From the NCBI GenBank assembly GCA_044352985.1, contig JBILCU010000009.1:1-64000 (forward strand): a stretch of DNA of 64,000 bases. Direction: 5' to 3'. A program made the position numbers and the translations under genes. The notes under the pieces are model-generated. The model was not told the origin of the DNA and did not search any database. It saw only the letters and a list, made by a program, of their open reading frames with translations. Positions 44,844 to 53,556 of this stretch are shown in pieces. This DNA comes from JADJDM01 sp044352985 (GTDB lineage Bacteria; Bacteroidota; Bacteroidia; B-17B0; Aurantibacillaceae). Numbering within the stretch: the stretch's first letter is position 1; each line of letters opens with the position of its first letter.

Positions 44844-45461
44844 ATGGATTTTTCTTCAAAATACATAGAACGTGCAGTAAATGAGTTCTCTCAATTGCCG
44901 GGTGTTGGAAAAAAAACTGCTCTCCGTTTTGTATTACACTTGTTAAAAAAGGAAACTCACGAGGTTAATCAATTTGCCGAATCGCTGCAATTGTTAAAAT
45001 CAGAGATAAAATATTGTTCAAACTGTTATAATATTTCTGATAAAGAAATTTGTGATATCTGCAGTAACCCGAGTAGAGATGAAAAATTAATTTGTGTTGT
45101 TCAGGATATACGAGATGTAATGGCGATTGAAAATACGAGTTTGTATCGTGGGCAGTACCATGTACTTGGTGGTATTATTTCGCCAATGGATGGTGTCAGT
45201 CCCTCTCAATTAACCATAGAGCCATTAGTTACTAAAATTTCTGAAAAGCAAGTTCAGGAAATTATAATGGCACTTCCTGCTACAATGGAAGGCGAAACAA
45301 CTAATTTTTATATCTACAAAAAAATTGCACAGTTTCAGCTAAAGGTATCAACCATAGCAAGAGGAATTGCGGTTGGCGATGAATTGGAATATGCTGATGA
45401 GGTTACACTTGGTAGATCAATACAATTTAGAGTGCCATATACCAATCATTTGGTGAAATAA
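44844..45461 (+). CDS. recR: Recombination mediator protein RecR
   Basis: A DNA-binding protein of the RecFOR pathway that helps load RecA at gaps. It has a helix-hairpin-helix (LPGVGKKTALRFVLHLL, about 18-34), a zinc-finger segment CSNCYNISDKEICDIC (about 56-71), and a Toprim domain (about 80-175) containing VVQDIRDVMAIENTSLYRG and YHVLGGIISPMDGV. The Walker-B-like C-terminal segment includes ARGIAVGDELEYADEVTLGRS. The length of 205 residues is typical. It is convergent with the lipoprotein gene on its right (27-base gap). Confidence 0.94.
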   Translation: MDFSSKYIERAVNEFSQLPGVGKKTALRFVLHLLKKETHEVNQFAESLQLLKSEIKYCSNCYNISDKEICDICSNPSRDEKLICVVQDIRDVMAIENTSLYRGQYHVLGGIISPMDGVSPSQLTIEPLVTKISEKQVQEIIMALPATMEGETTNFYIYKKIAQFQLKVSTIARGIAVGDELEYADEVTLGRSIQFRVPYTNHLVK

Positions 45462-45488
45462 TACTTTTAGTTATTTATTACCGAAAGT

Positions 45489-46409
45489 TTAGGGTAAATT
45501 GATGGTAATTGAAAAATTACCAATACTTATTGTGGCTACCTGGTCACAAGCTCCCGAGCCATAATCAATTCTTCTAGTTAATTTCCCCTGAGGAGTAAAT
45601 TCTAAAATGCCTTGAATAAAAGGATGTCTGTGAATATGCGCAGAGTTAGGAGAACAAGTAAAATCTCTAACTAATTGTGAAGCAATTACTGCTGTGTAAC
45701 TATTGCCTTGTGCTGTTACACCACTTGAGCTACCGGTAATGCCAATTCGGGCTGAGGACCATATAATAGGTTTGTTATTGCCTTTGTATACAGTTGTATC
45801 TGAAGTATTAAGTAACGTTTTATTACGTGTACAAACCCATGATAAAACCGAGCCATCGGTTTTAGTAATGGAGATATTGGAATTAATTGCCCAGGTTAAA
45901 TTTGTGGTTTGAGGATTAAAATTTGTTGCGGTAGTATTTTGTATGGTTTTGCTATTAATAGTAATTAAATTGCCATCTACTTTATAATTACTTGAAGTTA
46001 CAGTGCATTTAAAGCCAGGCATTCTGTATTTAGTGGCTCCGTTTAATGATTGAGAATAATCATACATCAATGTTCCGCTTCTTACTCTGCCATCAGCACA
46101 AACGGTGTTGTTAAAAGTTACAGTTACTTTTTTAGTTGTTGTATCTACCACAACTGAAGATGCACAAGTATTTACAAAAAATTCGTTTGAATTGTTTATG
46201 CCCAGCTTATAGGTTGATAAGGCATTGTTTAGATTATCAACTGCTTGATTTCCTATTATGGTAATATCATTGGCAATGTTTTCTGCGTAAGAATTATCAG
46301 AAATTGAATTTACTTCTGTATCTTCTTCTTCTTTATTTTTTTTACACGATATTGTGCTTACTGAAAGTGTAACTACTAATAACAATAAGCTAAAAACTAA
46401 TTTGTTCAT
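45489..46409 (-). CDS. Predicted lipoprotein of unknown function
   Basis: A 306-residue protein with a lipoprotein-type signal peptide (VVTLSVSTISC, Cys at about residue 22). The Cys is followed by KKNKEEEDTE, acidic residues like those that direct lipoproteins to the outer face in Bacteroidota. The mature part is rich in beta strands. It has several conserved-looking Cys residues (NTCASSV, NTVCADGR, FKCTV, WVCTRN, DFTCSPN, GACDQ) that might form disulphides. I do not recognise the family. It lies 42 bases downstream of rodA on the same strand and may be read with the elongasome cluster, although a functional link is not established. Confidence 0.75.
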   Translation of the reverse strand: MNKLVFSLLLLVVTLSVSTISCKKNKEEEDTEVNSISDNSYAENIANDITIIGNQAVDNLNNALSTYKLGINNSNEFFVNTCASSVVVDTTTKKVTVTFNNTVCADGRVRSGTLMYDYSQSLNGATKYRMPGFKCTVTSSNYKVDGNLITINSKTIQNTTATNFNPQTTNLTWAINSNISITKTDGSVLSWVCTRNKTLLNTSDTTVYKGNNKPIIWSSARIGITGSSSGVTAQGNSYTAVIASQLVRDFTCSPNSAHIHRHPFIQGILEFTPQGKLTRRIDYGSGACDQVATISIGNFSITINLP

Positions 46410-46451
46410 GATTTGTTTTATTTAGATTAAAATTAAACTAACTCTTCTTTT

Positions 46452-47753
46452 TTATCGTAATACTTGTAACCGGTTTGCATCCAGTTTGATAAAGATAAAT
46501 AATAATATGGTAAAACTCCACAATGAAGAACCTCCATAACTAAAAAAAGGCAGAGGTATACCAATTACAGGAGCAAGCCCTATGGTCATGCCAACATTTA
46601 CCGAAAGATGGAAAAACAATACTGCTGCTACTCCATATCCGTAAATTCTACTAAAAGGCGAACGCTGTCGTTCTGCCATAAAAATAATTCTTAACATTAA
46701 AGAAACAAGAATGATAATTACAAAGGATGAGCCAATAAATCCCCATTCTTCTCCTACTGTACAAAAAATAAAATCAGTGTCCTGCTCTGGAACAAAATCA
46801 TATTTTGTTTGTGTACCTTTTAAATAGCCTTTTCCGAAAAAACCACCTGAGCCAATTGCAATTTTTGACTGATTAACATTAAAATCAACTCCTTTTAAGT
46901 CGGCTTTTCCTCTACCTAAAAATGAATCAATCCTTATTTTTTGATGAGGTTCCATTTTATCGTAAACAAATGAAGCACCTGTTACTAGGCCGGATGCGAA
47001 TAGCGCAATTAATAAAACAATTAAGGTGTTTTTACGATTACGTTTGATAAACATAAAAGAGAGTGCACTTATGCTTCCAATAATAACGTACAAATAAACA
47101 TCTTCTATCAATAGCGCCATAATAAGAAGAGTTACTGCAAAAAATCCAATCAATATAAAATTTACAGATAATCCTTCACGATAAAGAACAGCTACAAAGG
47201 CAATAAACACAATTGCTAAGCCGGTTTCATCCTGCAATTGTTTTATGATAAGCAAAGGGGCCATTATAATTAAACCCGCAATTATGGTGTTTTTATAGTT
47301 TTTAATAATTGAAGAAATGTTTGAGCGTAGATTATCAATTTTTAAATCAACATTACTTAAAAATTTAGCAAGTGCCAGATTGGTGGCAAACTTCATGAAC
47401 TCAGCAGGCTGAATACCAACATCTCCAAACCTAAACCAGGAACGACTACCTTTCACTTCCCTACCTAAAAATGGAACTGCAATACATGCAAGTAATAAAA
47501 TTAGATAAAACAGATAAGCGAAAATGGTATAAAACTCTGCATCGATAATTAAAATAAAAGTTGCAAGCAAAGCAGCCCCGCCAATCCAAAGCAACTGTTT
47601 GCCATACTTTTGAGAGATATCTAAAATGTTACTGTGTTCTTCATTATATACAGCTGCATAAATATTTAACCAGCCCATAAATACAAGCAGAATATATATG
47701 AGAACAGTGATGCGATCTACATTATAAAAAAGTTTATGCTCGTCCTTTCTCAT
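46452..47753 (-). CDS. rodA: Rod shape-determining protein RodA (SEDS glycosyltransferase)
   Basis: A polytopic peptidoglycan glycosyltransferase of the SEDS family, acting with PBP2 in lateral wall synthesis. There are about ten membrane helices. Conserved SEDS features are GSRSWFRFGDVGIQPAEFMK (about 98-117), QDETGLAIVF (about 175-184), FVPEQDTDFIFCTVGEEWGF (about 317-336) with the catalytic Asp region, and GIPLPFFSYGGSSLW near the C-terminus. At 433 residues it is slightly longer than E. coli RodA because of loop extensions. Its ATG overlaps the mrdA stop by one base. Confidence 0.94.
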   Translation of the reverse strand: MRKDEHKLFYNVDRITVLIYILLVFMGWLNIYAAVYNEEHSNILDISQKYGKQLLWIGGAALLATFILIIDAEFYTIFAYLFYLILLLACIAVPFLGREVKGSRSWFRFGDVGIQPAEFMKFATNLALAKFLSNVDLKIDNLRSNISSIIKNYKNTIIAGLIIMAPLLIIKQLQDETGLAIVFIAFVAVLYREGLSVNFILIGFFAVTLLIMALLIEDVYLYVIIGSISALSFMFIKRNRKNTLIVLLIALFASGLVTGASFVYDKMEPHQKIRIDSFLGRGKADLKGVDFNVNQSKIAIGSGGFFGKGYLKGTQTKYDFVPEQDTDFIFCTVGEEWGFIGSSFVIIILVSLMLRIIFMAERQRSPFSRIYGYGVAAVLFFHLSVNVGMTIGLAPVIGIPLPFFSYGGSSLWSFTILLFIFIKLDANRLQVLR

Positions 47754-49603
47754 TAATGTTTAGGTTTTTCTTCTGTTTTAGGTTTACCGGTAATTAAATC
47801 TGCATCCATCATTCGTTTTTCCATTTCAGCTCGTTCTACTTTTCGTTTGATGTATTTTTCTATCATCAAACTTGAAATAGGAGCAGCCCAGGTACCTCCA
47901 AAACCTGAATTTTCAACAACGCAGGCGATAGCAATTTTTGGGTTTTCTCTAGGCGCAAATGCAACAAATACGGCATGATCTTTACCGTGAGGATTCTGTG
48001 CTGTTCCGGTTTTACCACAAATTGTAATATCTTTAATTTTAGAAGCAGCAGCAGTACCCGCATCAACAACCTTTTGCATGCCGTCAATTACATTGTCGTA
48101 ATAAATTGGATTCTGAACAACAGTTAAATGTTTTTCTCTGAATTTTTTATCAATTGGTTTACCATCAACAGTACCTCTTACTACATGTGGGGTGTAATAA
48201 AAACCTTTATTGGCAATGGCACACATTACATTAGCCATCTGTATTGGCACAATGGTTAACTCTGCCTGACCAATTCCTAATGAAACAATAGTGTTTGAAC
48301 GCCATCCTCGTTCACCGAACACTTTATTATAATATTTTATACTAGGGACATTCCCCGGTTTTTCATAAGGGATATCGTAACCTAGTTTTTGACCCACACC
48401 AAAGCTCATAACAGCATCTCTCCAATGCTGATAACCATCTTTGAATTTTGGATATGCCTTTTGGTCAACTATACTTCTAAACACATAACTATAATATGAA
48501 TTACATGAAAACTGAATAGAAGCAGCTAAATCTCCAGGAGGATGAGGATGGCAAGCTGGTTTCCCACCCATTACAGGATAACCTCTTGCGCAAGGGTAAA
48601 CTGTAGTTTTATCTAGCACCCCATCATTTTGTCCTATTAATGCATCTATTAATTTAAAAATGGAACCCGGAGGATACATGGCCTGGGTTGCCCGGTTAAA
48701 TAATGGATTATATAACGTATCTCTATATAATTGAGAAAATGCCTTGCTTCTGTCGTGTCCTACAAGTAAGTTAGGGTCGTATGTTGGAGAAGAAACCAAT
48801 GCAAGAATTTCACCCGTGGAAGGTTCAATGGCAACAACACTTCCTTTTTTTCCTGCCATTAACATTTCGCCATATTCCTGAAGGTCTGCATCTATAGTGC
48901 AGTAAATTCCAGTACCGGCAATGCCTGCTGTATCATACAAGCCATTCATGTAGCGTTCTTTTTCCTGATTATGTACATCAACTAAAACAATACGCACTCC
49001 TTTTTTTCCACGCAACAATTCTTCGTAAGAACGTTCAATGCCACTAACACCGATGTAATCACCCTCTTTATAATAAGGATCTTTTGCGGCCTTTTCTTTA
49101 CTTACCTCGCCAATGTAGCCCAGAAGATGTGGCGCCAATTTTTTAGGATAAGAACGTATGCTTCTCTTTTGAAAAAAGAAACCATGAAATCGATACATTT
49201 TCTCCTGAAGTTTGGCATAGGTTTCAGAGGTTAATGCTTTCTCAAAAATGGAAGATTTTCTTCTTCCGTTTACATTTTTTGCTTTTTGAATTCGTTTTAA
49301 AAAAGTAGGCTTATCAATATTTAAAATTTTACATAAAGCTAATGTGTCACAATTTTTAACATCAATGGGTATTACCATTAAATCATAAGAAGGTTCGTTA
49401 ACAACCAGCTTTTTACCATTTCGATCGAATACATACCCTCTTGGAGGATAATCAGTAAGGTAACGAAAAGCATTTTGATTGGCTGCGTTTTTATAGGAAT
49501 CATCAATGTTTTGAAGGTAAAACAAACGTGAGATATATATTATGGCAACTAACACAAAAAAGCCACCAATAAAATACTGTCGGCTAGAGAGTTGTGAATT
49601 CAT
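47753..49603 (-). CDS. mrdA: Penicillin-binding protein 2
   Basis: A class B transpeptidase of the elongasome. One N-terminal membrane helix (about 9-28), a dimerisation domain with YPPRGYVFDRNGKKL (about 52-66), then the transpeptidase domain. The active-site Ser is in YPPGSIFKL (about residue 314), the second motif is SCNSY (about 367) and the third is CGKTGTAQNPHG (about 530). The length of 616 residues is normal. It overlaps mreD by four bases upstream and rodA by one base downstream, so the complex partners are translationally coupled. Confidence 0.94.
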   Translation of the reverse strand: MNSQLSSRQYFIGGFFVLVAIIYISRLFYLQNIDDSYKNAANQNAFRYLTDYPPRGYVFDRNGKKLVVNEPSYDLMVIPIDVKNCDTLALCKILNIDKPTFLKRIQKAKNVNGRRKSSIFEKALTSETYAKLQEKMYRFHGFFFQKRSIRSYPKKLAPHLLGYIGEVSKEKAAKDPYYKEGDYIGVSGIERSYEELLRGKKGVRIVLVDVHNQEKERYMNGLYDTAGIAGTGIYCTIDADLQEYGEMLMAGKKGSVVAIEPSTGEILALVSSPTYDPNLLVGHDRSKAFSQLYRDTLYNPLFNRATQAMYPPGSIFKLIDALIGQNDGVLDKTTVYPCARGYPVMGGKPACHPHPPGDLAASIQFSCNSYYSYVFRSIVDQKAYPKFKDGYQHWRDAVMSFGVGQKLGYDIPYEKPGNVPSIKYYNKVFGERGWRSNTIVSLGIGQAELTIVPIQMANVMCAIANKGFYYTPHVVRGTVDGKPIDKKFREKHLTVVQNPIYYDNVIDGMQKVVDAGTAAASKIKDITICGKTGTAQNPHGKDHAVFVAFAPRENPKIAIACVVENSGFGGTWAAPISSLMIEKYIKRKVERAEMEKRMMDADLITGKPKTEEKPKH

Positions 49604-50121
49604 GAGTTAATGCCATCCTTTCTGTAAAATAGAAATTGAAAAATATAAACAAATAAAAGTGTGATTGCAGAGCTACTGATTGCTTTAACGAAGGTAACAG
49701 CAGTATTATCAAGACCAAACTCCTCCAGGAAAAAAAACAACAAATGATGAATAAAAATCATCGGTATTGAGTAATACAAAAACCAACCAATCCCCATACT
49801 TTGAACTGTAGGTTTCATGGTTACTTCATAACCCTCGCGCGGTGCTAAAAACCTTAACATGTATTTTCTGGTAAAACCTAAAACTAAACAAGCCGCTGCA
49901 TGTATGCCCTGTGAATCATAAAAAAAATCAACACTCAAACCTGAGATAAAAGCTAATACCAATACTAAAATGGCAGGAGTATTCATGGGCAACATTAATA
50001 AAAAAATTACATAAGGCATTGGTACCAGATATGCCCCCAATGAGATATTTTTCATGATAAACACCTGCAAAAAAATCAGGATAAAAAAACGAATGGTATT
50101 TCTTATTACTTCATTGATCAT
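49600..50121 (-). CDS. mreD: Rod shape-determining protein MreD
   Basis: A small inner-membrane protein (173 residues) with about five or six hydrophobic helices, which is part of the MreBCD complex. It has limited sequence conservation, as usual for MreD. The identification rests on size, topology and its position between mreC and mrdA, with four-base overlaps on both sides. Charged loop residues RKYMLRFLAPREGYE near 85-100 are plausible contacts with MreC or PBP2. Confidence 0.86.
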   Translation of the reverse strand: MINEVIRNTIRFFILIFLQVFIMKNISLGAYLVPMPYVIFLLMLPMNTPAILVLVLAFISGLSVDFFYDSQGIHAAACLVLGFTRKYMLRFLAPREGYEVTMKPTVQSMGIGWFLYYSIPMIFIHHLLFFFLEEFGLDNTAVTFVKAISSSAITLLFVYIFQFLFYRKDGINS

Positions 50122-50966
50122 TTTCCCTTATCCTCAATTTTTAGAACATTTTCTAATGAGTCCTTTTCCTGCTTGTAATTATCTTTTATGATGTAAACGT
50201 GATTCAACTTTTTAAAATCTGTTTTTAATTTTACTTTAATGGTGTAAAAAGCATCGCCTTGTTTACGTTCAAATTTCTCTATTGTACCCACGTTTATGCC
50301 TTCCGGAAAATAGTCGGAAAGTGAGCTGGTACAAATGGTGTCACCAATAGTAATTTTCACATAAGTTGCTATATCTGTAAGATATGCGTAACGGTAATCG
50401 CTACCATCCCAGGATAAAGGACCGTAAGAACCGTCTTTTTTTACCTTACAAATAACTTTCTGCTCTTTATGTAAAACAGAAGTTGCAGTACAAAAATTTT
50501 TAGATACATCTTTCACCACACCAACAATTCCATCACTATTAATAATTGCCTGATCTTTTTCAACTCCTTCATTATATCCAATATTTAATGTGAGGTAATT
50601 TTTACTCAGATTTGTGGTACTGTTGATTACTTTGGCAACTTTAAATGCATACTTTTTTCTAAATAATGTATCGTTTTTTAAGAACTCGGGTTCACGTTTA
50701 TCAATAATATCATAAGAGGTTTTCAATAAATTACGAAGTACTGAATTTTCATAAGCTAACCTGTCATTTTCTTCTTTTAAGTTTAAGTACTCTTTTGAAT
50801 TAGCAAGCGCCATGTACATTCCGCTCGAGAATTTGTTTGAAGAATTGATGATGGCTGTCCCCTGAAAACCTTTGTTTTTATACATAAGGAAAAAACAAAA
50901 AATCTGCAATACCATAAATACCAAAAAGTAGTGGTATTTGTAAATAATTTGCAGAAGATTTTTCAT
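50118..50966 (-). CDS. mreC: Rod shape-determining protein MreC
   Basis: A bitopic protein with one N-terminal membrane helix (about 13-28), a coiled coil (about 55-75, LKEENDRLAYENSVLRNLL) and a periplasmic beta-domain (about 95-265). It contains LTLNIGYNEGVEKDQAIINS and GVVKDVSKNFCTATSVLH, typical of MreC. It acts as an activator of PBP2-RodA. It is the first gene of the cluster mreC-mreD-mrdA-rodA. mreB, normally directly upstream of mreC, is not here: the next gene is divergent. A -7 box (TAATTTTG) is at 50989-50996. Confidence 0.92.
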   Translation of the reverse strand: MKNLLQIIYKYHYFLVFMVLQIFCFFLMYKNKGFQGTAIINSSNKFSSGMYMALANSKEYLNLKEENDRLAYENSVLRNLLKTSYDIIDKREPEFLKNDTLFRKKYAFKVAKVINSTTNLSKNYLTLNIGYNEGVEKDQAIINSDGIVGVVKDVSKNFCTATSVLHKEQKVICKVKKDGSYGPLSWDGSDYRYAYLTDIATYVKITIGDTICTSSLSDYFPEGINVGTIEKFERKQGDAFYTIKVKLKTDFKKLNHVYIIKDNYKQEKDSLENVLKIEDKGK

Positions 50967-50988
50967 GTACTATAACTCTAACAGAATG

Positions 50989-50996
50989 CAAAATTA
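50989..50996 (-). promoter_or_regulatory. -7 promoter box before mreC
   Basis: On the minus strand TAATTTTG fits TAnnTTTG and lies 22 bases before the mreC ATG, giving a 5' leader of about 18-20 bases. No TTG is found at the standard -33 distance, so this is a half-match. It supports the idea that mreC starts its own operon rather than following mreB. Confidence 0.35.
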
Positions 50997-51122
50997 ATGT
51001 TTAAACAAGGCGTAAAATTCCATGCAACTAAAAGATTTTGACATTATTGGCTGTTTCCATGTTAATAAAGTGAAAAAGGCGTTTTTAAAACAAACATTAT
51101 AATTTAGCTACTTTCGTATTGC

Positions 51123-52523
51123 ATGAATTTATTCACGATTAATAATTTGTTGGCACTTCCCGTTTTCTTACTGGTTTTTTATGTTCTAAAAAGTCATTAC
51201 CGTAAATTATTTTTACTTGTTGTAAGTGGATTATTTATTTGTTTTATTTCACCGCTTGTTTTATTATGGAGTGTAGTTTTACTTGTAATTGTTTTTTATC
51301 TGGCACAATTTACTCCTAAAAAAGGGGTAGCGACTTTTGGAGTTATTATACTTATTTTAAATGTATTTTTCGCTAATTATCTTTTATCAAAAGATGAAAA
51401 CGTATTATTTGATTTTCGTCAAATACTGTTTAATAGCAACCAATTGTTAATGACAGTTGGGGCATCATTTTACAGCATTCAATACATAGCGTACTTAATA
51501 GATGTAAGAAAAAAACGAATTAAAGCAGAAAGTAATTTGATTTCTTTTGCAGTTTACGGTTTATATTTTCCGAAATTTGTGATGGGGCCAATTACACGCT
51601 ATCAGGAGTTTTCGTCTCAACTAAATTTCACTAAACAAGCCATAAGCTTTTGGCCCGGCTTACATTTGCTTTTGCTTGGAGTGTTTAAAAAAATTGTTTT
51701 AGCGGATGGACTAGCAGGCTCTGTTCATTCGGTTTTTGATTATACCGATGTAAACTCCGGATTAACCATTTTTACAGGGGGATTATTGTTTACTTTTCAG
51801 CTATACTTTGATTTCTCAGGTTACACAGACGCGGCTTTAGGAATTTCGAAAATGCTGGGCATAAACCTGCCTCAAAATTTCAATACGCCTTTTTCATCTG
51901 CTTCCATCACAGAATTCTGGAGGCGTTGGCACATTAGTTTAATGAGGTTTTTTTCTGATTACATTTATTTTCCGTTGAGTTATCGTTTCCGTAAATTAAA
52001 AAAACACGCTTCAGCAATAGGGGTGTTTTTTACATTACTAATTTCTGGTTTATGGCACGGGCTGGGCATTACTTTTTTATTATGGTCACTTTGCCATATT
52101 GTTTATTTAGTTTTTGAAATATATTTTTTTAAAAATCTGACCGAAGTAAAAGGAATTAAAAAAGTTTTTCGTTTTTTTTATGTCTTATTTTTAGTTTCAT
52201 TCAGTAATTTCTTTTTTAGAATTCCGGATACAGAAATTCTTAAAATAAAATGTGCTCAGGTGTTTTCTTTCACTAAATTTCGGCCACAACAATTGGATAC
52301 TGATTTTTATGCCCCGCTTGCACAGGGCTGGCATCAACAGGAACAATTTAATTTTATAAGTGTTTTAATATTAAGTATGCTATATCTTATTTTTGAGAGA
52401 AAACTGATGAAAGCCTCAGAAAAAAATGATTTTCATTTTTTCTTCACTTTTGTTTTAATAATCATCTTGATTTTATTCGGCGCATTTAATTCGGGGCAAC
52501 AGTTTATTTACATGCAATTTTAA
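51123..52523 (+). CDS. MBOAT family O-acyltransferase
   Basis: A polytopic membrane acyltransferase (466 residues, about 10-11 helices) related to AlgI/DltB. The MBOAT core includes YGLYFPKFVMGPITRYQEF (about 147-165), FDFSGYTDAALGISKMLG (about 230-247), FWRRWHISLMRFFSDYIYFP (about 267-286) and the catalytic His in LISGLWHGLGITFLLWS (about 308-324). Such enzymes acetylate polysaccharides or load D-alanyl groups. No polysaccharide genes and no AlgJ-like partner are adjacent, so the substrate is unknown. It is divergent from mreC, with ribE following 16 bases later. Confidence 0.9.
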   Translation: MNLFTINNLLALPVFLLVFYVLKSHYRKLFLLVVSGLFICFISPLVLLWSVVLLVIVFYLAQFTPKKGVATFGVIILILNVFFANYLLSKDENVLFDFRQILFNSNQLLMTVGASFYSIQYIAYLIDVRKKRIKAESNLISFAVYGLYFPKFVMGPITRYQEFSSQLNFTKQAISFWPGLHLLLLGVFKKIVLADGLAGSVHSVFDYTDVNSGLTIFTGGLLFTFQLYFDFSGYTDAALGISKMLGINLPQNFNTPFSSASITEFWRRWHISLMRFFSDYIYFPLSYRFRKLKKHASAIGVFFTLLISGLWHGLGITFLLWSLCHIVYLVFEIYFFKNLTEVKGIKKVFRFFYVLFLVSFSNFFFRIPDTEILKIKCAQVFSFTKFRPQQLDTDFYAPLAQGWHQQEQFNFISVLILSMLYLIFERKLMKASEKNDFHFFFTFVLIIILILFGAFNSGQQFIYMQF

Positions 52524-52538
52524 TCTTAATTTAGTACC

Positions 52539-53126
52539 ATGTTTACAGGAATAATTGAAACTACCGGAAAAATTACTCGTATTGAAAGTGAATTATCGAA
52601 CATTCACATTTGGCTAACGTGCAGTTTTGTTAATGAATTAAAAATCGACCAAAGTGTAGCGCACGATGGTGTTTGCCTTACCGTTGTTGAACTAAAAGAC
52701 AATGAATACAGAGTTACCGCTATTCAGGAAACGCTTGATAAAACCAATTTAAAAACCTGGAAGGTAGGCAGTTTTGTAAACATTGAACGCTGTATGCCTG
52801 CAAACGGAAGATTTGACGGGCATGTTGTACAGGGGCATGTGGATGAAACAGCAAAATGTGTTGAAGTGTTGGATCAACAAGGCAGTTGGAAATACACTTT
52901 TCAATTGAATACTGCAAAATCGAATTTAATTGTAGAAAAAGGGAGTATTTGTATAAATGGTACAAGTTTAACTGTAGCTGAGGTTGACGAACATCATTTT
53001 TCCGTGTGTATCATTCCTTATACTTTTGAGCACACTACGTTTAATTTTTTAAAGCCCGATTCAATAGTAAATATTGAATACGATATAATTGGTAAATACG
53101 TAGCGAAAATGTTACAAAATAAATAA
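52539..53126 (+). CDS. ribE: Riboflavin synthase alpha chain
   Basis: Dismutates two 6,7-dimethyl-8-ribityllumazine molecules into riboflavin. It has two tandem lumazine-binding repeats (about 1-88 and 98-185). Repeat 1 begins MFTGIIETTGKI and has SVAHDGVCLTV. Repeat 2 has FDGHVVQGHVDETAKCVEV and KGSICINGTSLTVAEV. The length of 195 residues is normal. No FMN riboswitch could fit in the 16 bases separating it from the MBOAT gene, so it is likely cotranscribed. The next gene starts two bases after its stop. Confidence 0.94.
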   Translation: MFTGIIETTGKITRIESELSNIHIWLTCSFVNELKIDQSVAHDGVCLTVVELKDNEYRVTAIQETLDKTNLKTWKVGSFVNIERCMPANGRFDGHVVQGHVDETAKCVEVLDQQGSWKYTFQLNTAKSNLIVEKGSICINGTSLTVAEVDEHHFSVCIIPYTFEHTTFNFLKPDSIVNIEYDIIGKYVAKMLQNK

Positions 53127-53128
53127 TC

Positions 53129-53467
53129 ATGCATAGGCCATCGCTAATAACAATTATTTGTATACTAGGTTACTTATGGATTGTGTTCACTTTTCCCGGA
53201 GTGTTTTCGCCAGAAACAAAAAAATTGGGAGACTGGATTCCGGCCATTTACGGGTTAATTATTGCAGGAACATTCATATCATTTATCGGTATTTGGAATA
53301 TGAAACGATGGGGAGTGGAATGGTATATTACATTTTTTTGTATTAAAGTTGCCTTTTTCGTTTTAACTAATCAGTTAGGAATTTCAAGTTACATCGGTAT
53401 GTTTTTTTCGATAACTTTTATTGTTATCCTCTTTTTTTACTATAAAAAAATGAGTTTGAATTTGTAA
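53129..53467 (+). CDS. Small membrane protein of unknown function
   Basis: A 112-residue protein made of four hydrophobic helices (about 6-24, 36-56, 65-83 and 88-106) joined by short loops, with no catalytic motif. It follows ribE by two bases and is therefore probably cotranscribed. I do not recognise the family, although the pattern resembles DoxX-free small four-helix proteins found next to many Bacteroidota metabolic genes. Confidence 0.65.
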   Translation: MHRPSLITIICILGYLWIVFTFPGVFSPETKKLGDWIPAIYGLIIAGTFISFIGIWNMKRWGVEWYITFFCIKVAFFVLTNQLGISSYIGMFFSITFIVILFFYYKKMSLNL

Positions 53468-53556
53468 AGTTTAAATTAAGTTTAGCTACGGTCTTTTTCT
53501 TTTTACCATTTATAATTACCTTAGATAAAATAATTTATCTTTCTTCATTAAAAAAA

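Noticed and set aside
52524..52538. FMN riboswitch before ribE
   Set aside because: Only 15 bases separate the genes; no RFN element could fit, and none is seen inside the upstream gene.
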